Assembly (NCBI GenBank): GCA_018240425.1
Contig: JAFEFU010000071.1
Location: forward strand, 287,419 to 351,418
DNA length: 64,000 nucleotides
DNA from: Pseudomonadota bacterium
GTDB lineage: Bacteria > Pseudomonadota > Alphaproteobacteria > Rhodobacterales > Rhodobacteraceae
Reading direction: 5' to 3'
Numbering within the stretch: the stretch's first letter is position 1; each line of letters begins with the position of its first letter. Below, in pieces: positions 36,525-47,034 of the stretch. The notes beneath the pieces are model-generated. The model was not told where the DNA came from, did not search any database, and was given only the letters and a program-made list of their open reading frames with translations. Both the position numbers and the translations under genes were made by a program.

Positions 36525-37232
36525 ATGCGCCTGCCCGAACCCTTCGACGCCCTTTCGCCGGCCGATCTCGCGGCGCTGGCCTTCCTTGTCATCGCCTGGT
36601 GGGCGATCGGCCATTTCACCGAACATCCCCCCAGGGGACGGCCCTCGACCAGCGTCCTGATGAAGGACTACCGCCGCGACTGGATGCGCCAGTTCGTCAC
36701 CCGCCAGCCGCGCATCTTCGACGCCTCGATCATGGACAGCCTGCGCCAGGGCACCAGCTTCTACGCCTCGGCCTGCATGATCGCCATCGGCGGCGGGGTG
36801 GCCTTTCTCGGCGATCCGCAAAAGCTCAGCGGGTTGAACGGCGACCTGCCGCTTCTGCAGGGCGGGCCGGCGCTGTGGCAGCTGAAGTTCATGGCGGTTC
36901 TGCTGCTCCTGACCAATGCCATGCTGAAATTCATCTGGTCGCACCGGCTGTTCGGCTATTGCTCGGTCCTGATGGCGGCGGTGCCGAACGACCATGACGC
37001 GCCCGACTGCCTGCCGCGCGCGTTGCAGGCGGCCGACATCAACATCCATGCGGCCAAGAACTTCAACCACGGCCTCAGGGCGGTCTATTTCGCGCTGGCC
37101 GCGCTTGCCTGGCTGCTCGGGCCGGTGGCGCTGTCGCTGGCAACGCTGGCCACGCTCTACGTCACCTGGCGGCGCGAGTTCGGCTCGCATTCACGGCGGA
37201 TTCTCCTCAGCCGTCCGGGGGCTCAGCCATGA
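36525..37232 (+). CDS. DUF599 membrane protein
   Basis: 235 residues with about four membrane helices (near 12-30, 85-100, 125-140 and 185-215). The conserved DUF599 features are SVLMKDYRRDWMRQFVTRQPRIFDASIMDSLRQG after helix 1 and AKNFNHGLRAVYFALAALAW. Function unknown. Its last 26 bp overlap the 3' end of the convergent glutamine-amidotransferase-like gene. AGGA precedes the ATG. Confidence 0.88.
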   Translation: MRLPEPFDALSPADLAALAFLVIAWWAIGHFTEHPPRGRPSTSVLMKDYRRDWMRQFVTRQPRIFDASIMDSLRQGTSFYASACMIAIGGGVAFLGDPQKLSGLNGDLPLLQGGPALWQLKFMAVLLLLTNAMLKFIWSHRLFGYCSVLMAAVPNDHDAPDCLPRALQAADINIHAAKNFNHGLRAVYFALAALAWLLGPVALSLATLATLYVTWRREFGSHSRRILLSRPGAQP

Positions 37233-39321
37233 TCTTGCCGCGCGGGCGGCGGCCCTCGACCAGCCAGGCCCCCAGCATGAACGCCGCCGCCAGCGCCAGC
37301 ATCAGCGCGTCCGGCACGAGGGGAGTCTGGTGCATGTCGGGGGTCCGATAGGCGCCGCGCGGGACGATCCCCAGCCAGCCACGCCCCACCGCCGGGCGGC
37401 CGGCACGGACCAGGCGGACATCCGGCAGGCCATCCTCCAGCCACAGCGCGCCGCCGTTGCTGGCCGCCGTCAGCACCGCAAGCGGCGCCGCGGACGGGGT
37501 GGCGTCGTCATATTCGCGCGGGCTGGCGCTGCCGAGCGCAAAGACACCGCGCAACTCGCCCTGCTGCATCCGGTAGAGACCCGGCTGCGGCGCCCGCCAG
37601 TCGGCGCTGTAGCGGCCGGGCGCCACCTCGTTCAGTGCCAGGCGGCTGACCGCACCGTCCGGCCCGGTGATCGTCACCTCGCGCGCACTCTCGGTCAGCG
37701 AGCGGCGGGTGATCGTGACCCGGTCGTCATGGACGGTCGCGGCCAGCGCCTCCTCCTCCAGGTCCGGCTCCTTCATCATCCAGTGGGCGAGGCGGCGCAG
37801 AAGCTCCTGCTGCGGGCCGCCGCCCTCGAAGCCCCTCGACCAGAGCCAGGCCTGGTCCGAGGCCAGAAGCGCCACCCGCCCCTTGCCCACGCGGTTCAGG
37901 ATCAGGAGCGGCCTGCCTTCCGGCCCCTCCATCACCACCTGCCCGCGCGGCTCCGAAAGCTCGACATAGCGCAGCCAGCGGCCCCAGGGCTTTCCCCCCT
38001 CGCCCCCCGCCCCCGCCTCCAGCCCCTCGGTCACCGGATGGCGGTGTCCGAGATCAGTCAGCCTGGGGGTGAAGCCGCCTTCGATCACCCGGCTGGTCGG
38101 CTGGGCCGGCAGCACCTGGCCCAGGCCGGAATAATAGAGGCTTTCGGCCGAGGCGAACTCGGGCCCCGCCGCGACAAGGACCGCGCCGCCGCCCTCGATG
38201 TAGGCGCGGATGTTGTCGAGATATTCCGGCTGGAGGATGCCGCGCTGCGCATAGCGGTCGAAGATGATCAGGTCGAACTGGTCGATCTTTTCCACGAACA
38301 GCTCGCGCGTCGGAAAGGCGATCAGCGACAGCTCGCCCACCGGCACCCCGTCCTCCTTGTCCGGCGGGCGCAGGATGGTGAAATGCACGAGATCGACCGC
38401 CGCGTCGGATTTCAGCAGGTTGCGCCAGGTCCGTTCGCCTGCATAGGGCTCGCCCGACACCAGGAGCACCTTCAGCCGGTCACGCACGCCGCTGACCTGC
38501 ATCACCGCCGCGTTGTTGCGCCCGGTCAGCTCGCCCGCCGCCTCGGGGATCGAGATCTGGACGACGTTCGCCCCGGCGTGTGTCAGGGTCAGCGGCAGTT
38601 CGATATCCTGGCCCGGCGCCACCTCGACCGTCGCCGGGGGGGCGCCATCCACCGACATGCTGACCGCGACCGGCCGGCCCTTCTCGGCCGCGGGCAGGCG
38701 CCCCAGCTCGTCGATCCTCAGGCCGATCTTCGTCTCCTGCCCGATGATGGCGAAGGCGGGCGCGCGGGTGATGTGCAGCCGCCGATCCCAGTCGGCGCGG
38801 CTGCCGGTCAGCAGCAGCGTGAGAGGCGCGGGCAGGGACGGCTTGAGGTCGGCGTCGGCCGCCTGCCCGTCCGAGACGAGAATCGCGCCCGCCAGCCGGT
38901 TTTCCGGCACCTCGGCCAGCGTCCGGGCCAGGGCCGCCACCGCCAGCGTGCCGCCGTCGCCTGGTGCGTCGGCGACGGTGGCCTGCCGCAGCTCGATCCC
39001 GGGCAGGGAAGCAATCCGCCGGGCCAGCGCCGCGGCCGCCGCGCGCGTCTGGTCCTCCCGCCCGCCGATCCGGTTCGAGGCGCTGGTGTCGGTCAGAAGC
39101 ACCACCACATCCTTCAGCGGCACCCGCGTCTGGCTGCGCAGGACCGGCCCGGCCAGGGCCAACGTCAGACAGGCCGCCGCCAGCAGCCGCAGGGGCCAGC
39201 CCGCCAGCCCGCGCCAGAGGGCCAGCGCCGCGACCGCCAGCGCTAGTCCTGCCAGCGCCGCGACCAGGGGCCAGGGCAGCAACGGCGCGAATTCCAGCGT
39301 GGTGACCGCGCCCCCGCTCAT
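37207..39321 (-). CDS. Glutamine amidotransferase-like / von Willebrand-type membrane protein of the moxR operon
   Basis: 704 residues. Two N-terminal membrane helices (about 12-35 and 44-60), then a VWA-like start (KDVVVLLTDTSASNR, with the D-T-S-A-S MIDAS-like element), beta-rich repeats, and a class I glutamine amidotransferase-like domain near 290-420 (KVLLVSGEPYAGERTWRNLL ... FDLIIFDRYAQRG ... YIEGGGAVLVAAGPEF). A further helix near 660-685 anchors the C-terminus. No catalytic Cys nucleophile is seen where the amidotransferase would have it. Most of the protein is likely periplasmic. Fourth gene of moxR - DUF58 - DUF4159 - this gene, joined by a 4-nt overlap. Confidence 0.8.
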   Translation of the reverse strand: MSGGAVTTLEFAPLLPWPLVAALAGLALAVAALALWRGLAGWPLRLLAAACLTLALAGPVLRSQTRVPLKDVVVLLTDTSASNRIGGREDQTRAAAAALARRIASLPGIELRQATVADAPGDGGTLAVAALARTLAEVPENRLAGAILVSDGQAADADLKPSLPAPLTLLLTGSRADWDRRLHITRAPAFAIIGQETKIGLRIDELGRLPAAEKGRPVAVSMSVDGAPPATVEVAPGQDIELPLTLTHAGANVVQISIPEAAGELTGRNNAAVMQVSGVRDRLKVLLVSGEPYAGERTWRNLLKSDAAVDLVHFTILRPPDKEDGVPVGELSLIAFPTRELFVEKIDQFDLIIFDRYAQRGILQPEYLDNIRAYIEGGGAVLVAAGPEFASAESLYYSGLGQVLPAQPTSRVIEGGFTPRLTDLGHRHPVTEGLEAGAGGEGGKPWGRWLRYVELSEPRGQVVMEGPEGRPLLILNRVGKGRVALLASDQAWLWSRGFEGGGPQQELLRRLAHWMMKEPDLEEEALAATVHDDRVTITRRSLTESAREVTITGPDGAVSRLALNEVAPGRYSADWRAPQPGLYRMQQGELRGVFALGSASPREYDDATPSAAPLAVLTAASNGGALWLEDGLPDVRLVRAGRPAVGRGWLGIVPRGAYRTPDMHQTPLVPDALMLALAAAFMLGAWLVEGRRPRGKIMAEPPDG

Positions 39322-42119
39322 TGCCCCAGCCTTTCCAGGAGAGCCGGCACATGGACCTGGTCGGACTTGTAGTTGCCGGTCAGCACATGCATCACCAGGT
39401 TGACGCCAAAGCGAAAGGCCATCTCGCGCTGGCGCTCGCCCGCCACCCCGCGCCCGACCGGGAAGGCCGGGTTTCCGTCCTGATCGACCGCCCAGGCCGT
39501 CGCCCAGTCATTGCCGCCGATCACCACCGGCGTCACCCCGTCGTTGAGGTTGCGGAAGGGCATTCCGGCCGCCTGCTCGGCATCCGGGGGCGGCGCCTCG
39601 GCCCAGACCGGATTGCCTTCGTAGCGGCCGGGAAAACCGTCGATGAGGTAGAAGGCGCGGGTCAGCACATGGTCGTGGGGGATCGGCGCCAGCGGCGGAA
39701 TGTCCAGGGGTGCGGCCAGTTCCTGCAGACGCAGCGCCTCGGGGCTGGTGCCGGGGGCCTGCGCCCCGTCGCCGTCGCGCGTGTCGAAGAGGATCAGCCC
39801 GCCGGTGTGCAGGAACAGGTTCAGCTGGCGGTAGGCGGCAGCCGAGGGCATGGGCTCGGCGGCGCTGACCGGCCAGTAGAGGAAGGTATAGACCGACAGG
39901 TCGTCCTTCTCGGGATCGACGCCGACCGGCGGGCCGGGCTCGACCGAGGTGCGCTGCGTCAGGACCATCGACAGGCCGGCCAGCCCCGCCTCGGCCCGCC
40001 GGTCGAGGTCGGCATCGCCGGTCAGGACATGGGCAAGGACCATGCCCCCCGCCGAAGCGATCAGCCGCTCGTCGGTCGCCGCATCGTTCGCAGCGCGCGC
40101 CGGGTGGGGTGGGGCGCCAAGACCGATGAGCAGCGCCGCGGCCAGCGGAACCAGCGCCGGCGCCACCCGCCGCCGCGGCGCGATCCGCCCGGTCACAAGC
40201 AGCGTCGCCAGACCCTCGACGGCCAGAAGGCCCAGGGCCAGGGCCAGGACAATCCCCTTCAGCGCCCGTTCGGCCCCGCCCTCGCCGGTCTCGACCGTCA
40301 CCGAGGCCGGCCAGCGCGCCGGGGTCAGGCGTGCATTGGCAGGCAGGACGTTGAGGCTGACCCGCCGCTCGCCCGAACGGTAGAGGCCGGGCGGCATGTC
40401 GGGGCCGACCTCGCCCCGCGCCAGCCGATCGCCGGGAACGCCCGCCAGCCCTTCGGCCGGCTGGAGGCCGCCATAGGCATCCATCTGCCGCTCGGCGGTC
40501 CACACCGTGCCCGCCATGTCGGCGGCGCTGTCCTGTCCCGGCAGGCTCGATGCGGCCAGGCGGTCCAGCATCTTCACGAACAACCCCGACAGCGGCAGGT
40601 TCGACCAGTCGGCGCTGGCGGTCACATGGAACAGGACCACCCGCCCGGCGCCGACGCCCGCCTCGGTCACCAGCGGCGTTCCGTCCTCGAGCGAGGCGAT
40701 GGTTCGCGCGGCAAGGCCGGGGCCGGGTTCGGCCAGGACCTGGGTGCGCACCGTCACGTCGGCGGGCACCGGCAGGCCGGCAAAGGGCGACGTGGCGGCA
40801 AAGGGCGCCAGCCGGCGCGGGGTCTCCCAGCTCATGCTGCCGCCAAGCGCGCGGTCGCCGGGACGCAGCGCCACCGGCAGAAGCGGATCGGTTGCCGCCG
40901 CGCCAGGCTCGACCGACGCGGCCAGACGCGGCCCGGCGAAGCGGACCAGCAGGCCGCCCTTGCCGACCCAGCGGGTCAGCGCCGCCTGTTCGCCGTCGGG
41001 CAGGCGGGCAACATCGGCCAGGATGATGACCTGCGGCGCGGCGGGCAGGATGTCGGCCAGCGTGCCCTCGACCAGATCGGCGCCGGGCTTCAGCGCCTGG
41101 CGCAGATAGTGGGCCGGCGACAGAAGCTCCAGCCCCTCGCGCGGGGCCTGGGCCTCGACGATGCCGACCTTGCGCCGGCGCAGCGCGTCGTCGGCCAGGA
41201 CCACCGCCCCCGCCGAGGCGCGCCCCGCCACCTCGATCCGGGTCATCCGGTTGCGCAGTTCCGGCGGAAGGGCCAGCGTCACCGCCAGGTCGGTCGCCCC
41301 TGCCGGCAGCGCCACCGGCTGGCGGGCCAGTTCACGCTCGATCCCCGCCGGATCCGGGCCGAAGGCCGCCAGCGCCGCCTGCTCGGCCCCGCCGCCGGCG
41401 GGACGCAGAAGGCGCGTCGCCACCCCGTCGGCGGCCAGCGTCGGCGCGGTCAGCGCCAGAAGCCCCGCCCCCGATTGCAGCACCCGCACCGGCCCGTGCG
41501 CCGCCAGCGCCGCCAGCAGGGCGCCACGCCCCGCGCGCCCGAGCCCGTCGGATTGCCACAGCGTCTCAAACCGCCCCCCGGGCAGCGCCGCCGCCAGCGC
41601 CGCCATCCGCGCCTCGGGCGGCGCCCAGGCCGCGGGTTCCAGAGCCCCGAGACGGGCAAGGACCGGGGCGGCGGGGCCGAACTCGGGGCGGGGGGCACCT
41701 TCGGTCCCGGTCAGGCTGACCAGGGCCAGGGGCCGGCCCGCCGCCGCCGCCGCGCCCGCCTCGGCCAGCAGACGCTCGCGCAGGCGCGGCCAGCGGTCGC
41801 CGTCGGCCCAGCTTGCGTCGGCCAGGATCAGCAGCGGCCCTTGCCCCGGCGCATGGCCGGACGGGTTGAGGATCGGCCCCGCGAACCCGAGGATCGCCAG
41901 CGCCAGCGCCCCCAGCCGCAGGGCCAGAAGCCAGGGGGGCGTGCGGACGCTGGCCGCATCGCGGTCGGCCAGGCCCAGAAGCAGCGCCACGCCGGGAAAG
42001 CGGCGCAGCACCGGCGCCGGGGGCAGCACCCGCAGCAACAGCCAGACCAGCGGCAACAGCACCAGCCCCCACAGAAGCCAGGGTGAGGCAAAACCGACCG
42101 CGGGCAGAAGTCCGCTCAT
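39318..42119 (-). CDS. DUF4159 protein with N-terminal BatA membrane domain
   Basis: 933 residues. The N-terminus (FASPWLLWGLVLLPLVWLLL, then PPAPVLRRFPG) is the BatA two-helix segment that usually precedes a VWA domain. A long periplasmic region follows, with another helix near 640-660 and 675-695, then DUF4159 from about 725 (YTFLYWPVSAAEPMPSAAAYRQLN ... GGLILFDTRDGDG ... HDHVLTRAFYLIDGFPGRYEG). Function unknown; the family is linked to MoxR ATPases in many bacteria. Overlaps both neighbours by ATGA, so stoichiometric expression is likely. Confidence 0.85.
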   Translation of the reverse strand: MSGLLPAVGFASPWLLWGLVLLPLVWLLLRVLPPAPVLRRFPGVALLLGLADRDAASVRTPPWLLALRLGALALAILGFAGPILNPSGHAPGQGPLLILADASWADGDRWPRLRERLLAEAGAAAAAGRPLALVSLTGTEGAPRPEFGPAAPVLARLGALEPAAWAPPEARMAALAAALPGGRFETLWQSDGLGRAGRGALLAALAAHGPVRVLQSGAGLLALTAPTLAADGVATRLLRPAGGGAEQAALAAFGPDPAGIERELARQPVALPAGATDLAVTLALPPELRNRMTRIEVAGRASAGAVVLADDALRRRKVGIVEAQAPREGLELLSPAHYLRQALKPGADLVEGTLADILPAAPQVIILADVARLPDGEQAALTRWVGKGGLLVRFAGPRLAASVEPGAAATDPLLPVALRPGDRALGGSMSWETPRRLAPFAATSPFAGLPVPADVTVRTQVLAEPGPGLAARTIASLEDGTPLVTEAGVGAGRVVLFHVTASADWSNLPLSGLFVKMLDRLAASSLPGQDSAADMAGTVWTAERQMDAYGGLQPAEGLAGVPGDRLARGEVGPDMPPGLYRSGERRVSLNVLPANARLTPARWPASVTVETGEGGAERALKGIVLALALGLLAVEGLATLLVTGRIAPRRRVAPALVPLAAALLIGLGAPPHPARAANDAATDERLIASAGGMVLAHVLTGDADLDRRAEAGLAGLSMVLTQRTSVEPGPPVGVDPEKDDLSVYTFLYWPVSAAEPMPSAAAYRQLNLFLHTGGLILFDTRDGDGAQAPGTSPEALRLQELAAPLDIPPLAPIPHDHVLTRAFYLIDGFPGRYEGNPVWAEAPPPDAEQAAGMPFRNLNDGVTPVVIGGNDWATAWAVDQDGNPAFPVGRGVAGERQREMAFRFGVNLVMHVLTGNYKSDQVHVPALLERLGQ

Positions 42120-43005
42120 CGCCGCGGCCCCAGGGCCTGATGCAGCCACAGAAGCGCGCCCTGCGCGCCGTGGTCGGTGCGGTGGGTGCCGAAGGTCCAG
42201 CCGGTCAGGCGCGCCAGCCCCCGCAACTGGTCGCGCCGCGCCGCGAAACGCTCGCGGTAGCGCGCGCGCAGGCCCGCGGCCTCTTTCGTCTCGTGCCTCA
42301 GGCTGCCGCCCATGCTTTCAAAGATCGCGCGGCCGGCAAAGGGAAATTCCTCCTCGGCGGGGTCGAGCACCTGCAACAGCACCCCGGTCACGCCGCGATC
42401 GGTCGCGGCCAGCACCGTGCGCTCGATCCCTTCCCAGCCGGCGAGGAAGTCCGACAGGAACAGCGCCCGCGCCCCCCCGGCCAGCGCCTCGGCCCGGGGG
42501 GCGGCATAATCCTCGGCAGCCGCGGGCCGCGTCAGGGCCTCGGCCAGCCGTGCGACCTGCGCCGGCCCGCTGCGCGGCGCCAAGCTGCCGTCAGCCAGCC
42601 CCACCCGCTCTCCCGCCCGCTCCAGAAGGATCGCGGTCGCCAGCGCCAGCAGGCGGGCGCGCCCGGCCTTGGTCTGTCCGTCCGCGGACGAACGGTACGC
42701 CATCGACGCCGCCCCGTCGGCCCAGATCTGGACGGTCTGCACCGCCTGCCATTCCTGTTCGCGCACGAAGGCCAGATCCGAGCGTGCCGACCGCCGCCAG
42801 TCGATGCGCCTCGCCTCGTCGCCGGCCAGCGCCACCCGGTATTGCCAGAACTCGGCCCCCGGCCCCGGCCGGCGCCGCCCGTGCCCGCCGGTCTGCACCG
42901 CCGCCGCCAGATGGCGGGCCGCCGCCAGAAGCGCCGGCAAGGGCGCAGCCAGCCCCTCGGCCCGCTCGCGCAGGGCCAGGGGCGCGCCCGGGTCCGGCGC
43001 CGGCG

Positions 43006-43009
<4 letters not shown>
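42116..43009 (-). CDS. DUF58 domain protein
   Basis: 297 residues. Family block GAEFWQYRVALAGDEARRIDWRRSARSDLAFVREQEWQAV, then a VWA-like part with VQIWADGAASM (D-x-x-x-S) and ALFLSDFLAGWEG. DUF58 proteins accompany MoxR ATPases and are thought to be their substrates or adaptors at the membrane. No membrane helix of its own here. Second gene of the operon, overlapping moxR and the DUF4159 gene by 4 nt each. Confidence 0.88.
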
Positions 43010-44010
<1,001 letters not shown>

Positions 44011-44099
44011 GACATGCTTCCTTCGTCTTGATACCTGTCAGCATAAAGGCAGAATATGGCGCCGGCACCAATGGGGAAAACCGGGAAGGACACATCCTC

Positions 44100-44669
44100 G
44101 TGACAGTCTCGGCGGAAAACATCGCGGCGGCGGCGAAAGCGGCAGGCAAGAAAGGGCCGCCGCCGGTGCATCTGTGGAACCCGCCCTTCTGCGGCGACCT
44201 CGACATGGAGATCCGCCGCGACGGCACCTGGTGGTATCTCGGCACACCGATGGGCCGCATGGGGCTGGTCAAGCTGTTCTCGTCGATCCTGCGCAAGGAC
44301 GGCGATCGGTATTTCCTGATAACGCCGGTCGAGAAGTGCGGCATCCGGGTGGTGGACGCGCCCTTCGTCGCCACCGATTTCCGCGCCGAGGGCCGGGGCC
44401 GCGCCCAGGTGCTGACCTTCACCACCCAGGTCGACGACGAGGCCGTGGCCGGCCCCGACCACCCGATCCGCGTCGTGCGCGACCCCGCGACCGGCGAGCC
44501 TTCGCCCTATGTCCACATCCGCGCCAACCTCGAGGCGCTGATCGACCGCAAGACGTTCTACCGGCTGGTCGACCTGTGCGTGCACGAACCCCATGACGGC
44601 GAAAGCTGGTTCGGCCTCTGGTCCTCGGGGCGGTTCTTCCCCGTCATCCCCTCGGCCGACCTGCCCTGA
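44100..44669 (+). CDS. DUF1285 family protein
   Basis: 189 residues. PPVHLWNPPFCGDLDMEIRRDGTWWYLGTPMGRMGLVKLFSSILRKD is the characteristic block, followed by YFLITPVEKCGIRVVDAPFVA. Small beta-rich soluble fold of unknown role. GTG at 44100 is chosen because AAGGA lies nine bases upstream and the protein then begins at the conserved TVSAENI; reading upstream to an ATG at 44028 adds weak sequence. The stop overlaps the next ATG (TGATG). Confidence 0.85.
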   Translation: MTVSAENIAAAAKAAGKKGPPPVHLWNPPFCGDLDMEIRRDGTWWYLGTPMGRMGLVKLFSSILRKDGDRYFLITPVEKCGIRVVDAPFVATDFRAEGRGRAQVLTFTTQVDDEAVAGPDHPIRVVRDPATGEPSPYVHIRANLEALIDRKTFYRLVDLCVHEPHDGESWFGLWSSGRFFPVIPSADLP

Positions 44670-45427
44670 TGCCGCGCTTCGCCGCCAACCTGACGATGCT
44701 GTTTCCAGAGCTGCCGTTCATGGACCGCTTCGGGGCCGCGAAAGATGCGGGCTTCGATGGCGTTGAAGTCCTCTTTCCCTACGACGAAAGCGCGCAGGCC
44801 ATGCGCGATCAGCTGGCTATCCACGGCCTGACCTTCGTCTTGCAGAACACCCCGCCGCCGAACTGGGCCGGCGGCGACCGGGGCTTTGCCGCAATCCCGG
44901 GGCGCGAAGAACGCTTCCGCCGCGATTTCGACCGCGGCCTGCGCTTTGCCGAGGTGCTGAAGCCGCTCCACCTGCATGTGATGGCCGGAATCACCGACCA
45001 CCCGGAAGCGCGGGCCACCTTCGTGGCCAACCTCCGATGGGCCGCCGCCCGCGCGCCGAAGCGCCGCCTGACGATCGAGCCGATCAACCCCCATGACATG
45101 CCGGGCTACTTCCTCGCCGACTTCGATCTGGCGGCCGCGATCCTCGACGAGGTTGCCGCCCCGAATGTGGCCTTGCAGTTCGACGCCTACCACGCCCACC
45201 GCATCACCGGCGATCTCATGGCCGCATGGGCGGCCCACGGCCGCCGCGCCGCCCATGTCCAGATCGCGGGCTTTCCCGGCCGCCACGAACCTGCGGGCGG
45301 CGACATCGACTATCCCTCGTTCTTCGCGCGGCTCGACGCCGACGGCTATCGCGGCTGGGTCTCGGCCGAATACAGACCGCGCGGCACTACCGCCGAAGGG
45401 CTGGACTGGCTGGCGCGGCAGGCTTGA
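44669..45427 (+). CDS. hyi: Hydroxypyruvate isomerase-like TIM-barrel protein
   Basis: 252 residues. AP-endonuclease-2 superfamily barrel: RFAANLTMLFPELPFMDRF at the start is the Hyi/OtnI pattern; LTIEPINPHDMPGYF supplies the first metal Glu, ALQFDAYHAHR the Asp/His, VQIAGFPGRHEP the third, and VSAEYRPRGTT the second Glu. Hyi converts hydroxypyruvate to tartronate semialdehyde; OtnI acts on 2-oxo-tetronate. No gcl or glxR is adjacent, so the exact substrate is open. Coupled to DUF1285 by a one-base overlap. Confidence 0.82.
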   Translation: MPRFAANLTMLFPELPFMDRFGAAKDAGFDGVEVLFPYDESAQAMRDQLAIHGLTFVLQNTPPPNWAGGDRGFAAIPGREERFRRDFDRGLRFAEVLKPLHLHVMAGITDHPEARATFVANLRWAAARAPKRRLTIEPINPHDMPGYFLADFDLAAAILDEVAAPNVALQFDAYHAHRITGDLMAAWAAHGRRAAHVQIAGFPGRHEPAGGDIDYPSFFARLDADGYRGWVSAEYRPRGTTAEGLDWLARQA

Positions 45428-45530
45428 CCGGCGCGCCCCGCATGGCTCCGGCGGAAAGGTACGCCGGCGATGACCCTCCGTTTCATCCCACCCTCCGGCG
45501 AACCGCACCCCCTTGCTCCATTGGCGCCGC

Positions 45531-46511
45531 CTAGCAGGCCTGCCCCGCGCAGCCGGCCCCCGCGCGTTCGACCTCGAAGGTCGTGTGCGCCAGGCCGAAG
45601 CGCGCCTTCAGCCGCGACTTGACACGGGCCAGCACCTCGGCGGCCTCGGCCCCCTCGGCCAGCACCAGATGCGCCTCGAGCGAGGTGCGCCGTTCGTCGA
45701 TCTGCCACAGATGCACATGGTGCACGTCGGCCACCCCGGCCTCGGCCCGGATCGCCGCCCGCAGGTCGCCGTCGGCCACCTCCTCGGGCGCCGCCAGCAT
45801 CAGGATGCGGATGACCGGGCCGATCTCGCGCAGGCAATGCCAGGTGATCCAGACCGAGATCGCCAGCGTGATCGCCGGATCAACCCACCACCAGCCGAAG
45901 ACGGTGATCAGCACCCCGCCGATGATGACCGCCAGCGAGGTTGCGGCGTCCGACAGGTTGTGCAGGAAGGCCGCGCGGATGTTCACACTTTCCCTGGCCA
46001 GCCGGAAGGTCAGGAGCGCGGTCAGCGAGTTGATGACCAGCGCCACCGCCGCCAGCCAGATAACGATCAGGCCGTGCACCGGCGGCGGGCTGAACATCCG
46101 CTCGATGGCGGCATAGCCCAGCCAGACCGAAATGACGATCAGCGTCGTATAGTTGACCAGCGCCGCCACCACCTCGGCGCGGCCATAGCCGAAGGACATG
46201 GACGGCGTCGCCGGCCGGCGCGCGATCCTCCGGGCGGCAAAGGCGATGATCAGCGCCAGCGCGTCCGACAGGTTGTGCATCGCGTCGGCGATCAGCGCGA
46301 TCGAACCGGCGAAAAGGCCGCCGATCACCTGGGCCAGCGTCAGGATCAGGTTGGTCGCCACCGCCGCCGCCACCTGCCAGTCGCCCTTGCCCTCGATGCC
46401 GTGGCTGTGGCCGTGATGGGCATGGCCCCGGGCGCGCCCTCCGTCCTCATGGCCGTGGTCATGATCATGATCGTGATCGTCGTGGTCATGGCCGTGATTG
46501 CCCGCCGCCAT
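45531..46511 (-). CDS. Cation diffusion facilitator (ZitB/CzcD-like zinc exporter)
   Basis: 326 residues. A His/Asp-rich N-terminus (residues about 5-38, many HDH repeats) precedes six membrane helices. Helix 2 has DAMHNLSDALAL and helix 5 AAFLHNLSDAATSL, the H-N-x-x-D zinc sites; the C-terminal cytoplasmic domain has VHHVHLWQI. Exports Zn2+ or Cd2+ with proton exchange. ATG at 46511 has AGGAAGG upstream; the earlier ATG at 46538 is too near the -10 box at 46548-46553 to be in a normal leader. Divergent from the MerR gene, which likely controls it. Confidence 0.92.
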   Translation of the reverse strand: MAAGNHGHDHDDHDHDHDHGHEDGGRARGHAHHGHSHGIEGKGDWQVAAAVATNLILTLAQVIGGLFAGSIALIADAMHNLSDALALIIAFAARRIARRPATPSMSFGYGRAEVVAALVNYTTLIVISVWLGYAAIERMFSPPPVHGLIVIWLAAVALVINSLTALLTFRLARESVNIRAAFLHNLSDAATSLAVIIGGVLITVFGWWWVDPAITLAISVWITWHCLREIGPVIRILMLAAPEEVADGDLRAAIRAEAGVADVHHVHLWQIDERRTSLEAHLVLAEGAEAAEVLARVKSRLKARFGLAHTTFEVERAGAGCAGQAC

Positions 46512-46547
46512 GTTGCTTCCTTCCTGCTTGCGACTCATCCGCGGGCG

Positions 46548-46578
46548 AAGCTAATCCCTCGAGCGGCTAGAGGTTCAA
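46548..46578 (-). promoter_or_regulatory. MerR-type promoter/operator for the CDF exporter
   Basis: On the minus strand: TTGAAC (46573-46578), a 19-base spacer, then TAGCTT (46548-46553). The spacer contains a 17-bp dyad, CCTCTAG-CCG-CTCGAGG on that strand, one mismatch. A stretched 19-base spacer with a central dyad is what MerR activators act on. The regulator's GTG start lies two bases beyond the -35 box on the other side. Confidence 0.6.
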
Positions 46579-46580
46579 GG

Positions 46581-47003
46581 GTGAAATTCTTGCTGTCCAT
46601 CGGCGATCTGTCACGGCGCACCGGCGTCAAGGTGCCCACCATCCGCTACTACGAGCAACTGGGCCTGATCGGACCCGAGGGGCGCACAGACGGCAACCAG
46701 AGGCGCTATTCGCGCGACGGCCTCGACCGCCTGGCCTTCATCCGCCATGCCCGCGACCTCGGCCTGCCGCTGGAAGCGATCCGCGAGATGATCGGCCTGC
46801 ACGGCGCGGCCGCCTGCGACAGCGCCCACCGGATCGCCGCCGATCACCTTGCCGAAGTGCGCCGCCGCATCGCCGCCCTGCACCGGCTCGAGGCCGAACT
46901 GACCCGCATCGCGCAATCCTGCAACGGCACCGGCGGCGCCTGCCGGATTCTCGGCGCCTTCGCCGATCACGGCCAGTGCGGAGGCGACCACAAGGCCGCC
47001 TAG
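46581..47003 (+). CDS. MerR family metal-responsive regulator
   Basis: 140 residues. HTH at the start: LSIGDLSRRTGVKVPTIRYYEQLGLI, then GNQRRYSRDGLDRLAFIRHARDLGLPLEAIREMIGL. The coiled region is followed by a Cys-rich tail, with Cys in AACDSAH and a CNGTGGAC...GQCGGDH ending that could bind Zn2+ or Cd2+. GTG at 46581 is used; AGAGG lies seven bases before it. No ATG is available nearby. Divergent from the CDF exporter, so it most likely activates the exporter when zinc is high. Confidence 0.9.
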   Translation: MKFLLSIGDLSRRTGVKVPTIRYYEQLGLIGPEGRTDGNQRRYSRDGLDRLAFIRHARDLGLPLEAIREMIGLHGAAACDSAHRIAADHLAEVRRRIAALHRLEAELTRIAQSCNGTGGACRILGAFADHGQCGGDHKAA

Positions 47004-47034
47004 GCCCTGCCCGACAAAAGGGCGCGCCAGCGGC

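Noticed and set aside
46440..46500. Tandem-repeat look of alternating CAT/GAT triplets
   Set aside because: It encodes the His/Asp-rich metal-binding N-terminus of the CDF exporter and is not an independent repeat.
45513..46580. Longer N-terminus for the MerR regulator
   Set aside because: It is the antisense of the CDF exporter gene. The MerR fold starts exactly at the GTG at 46581.
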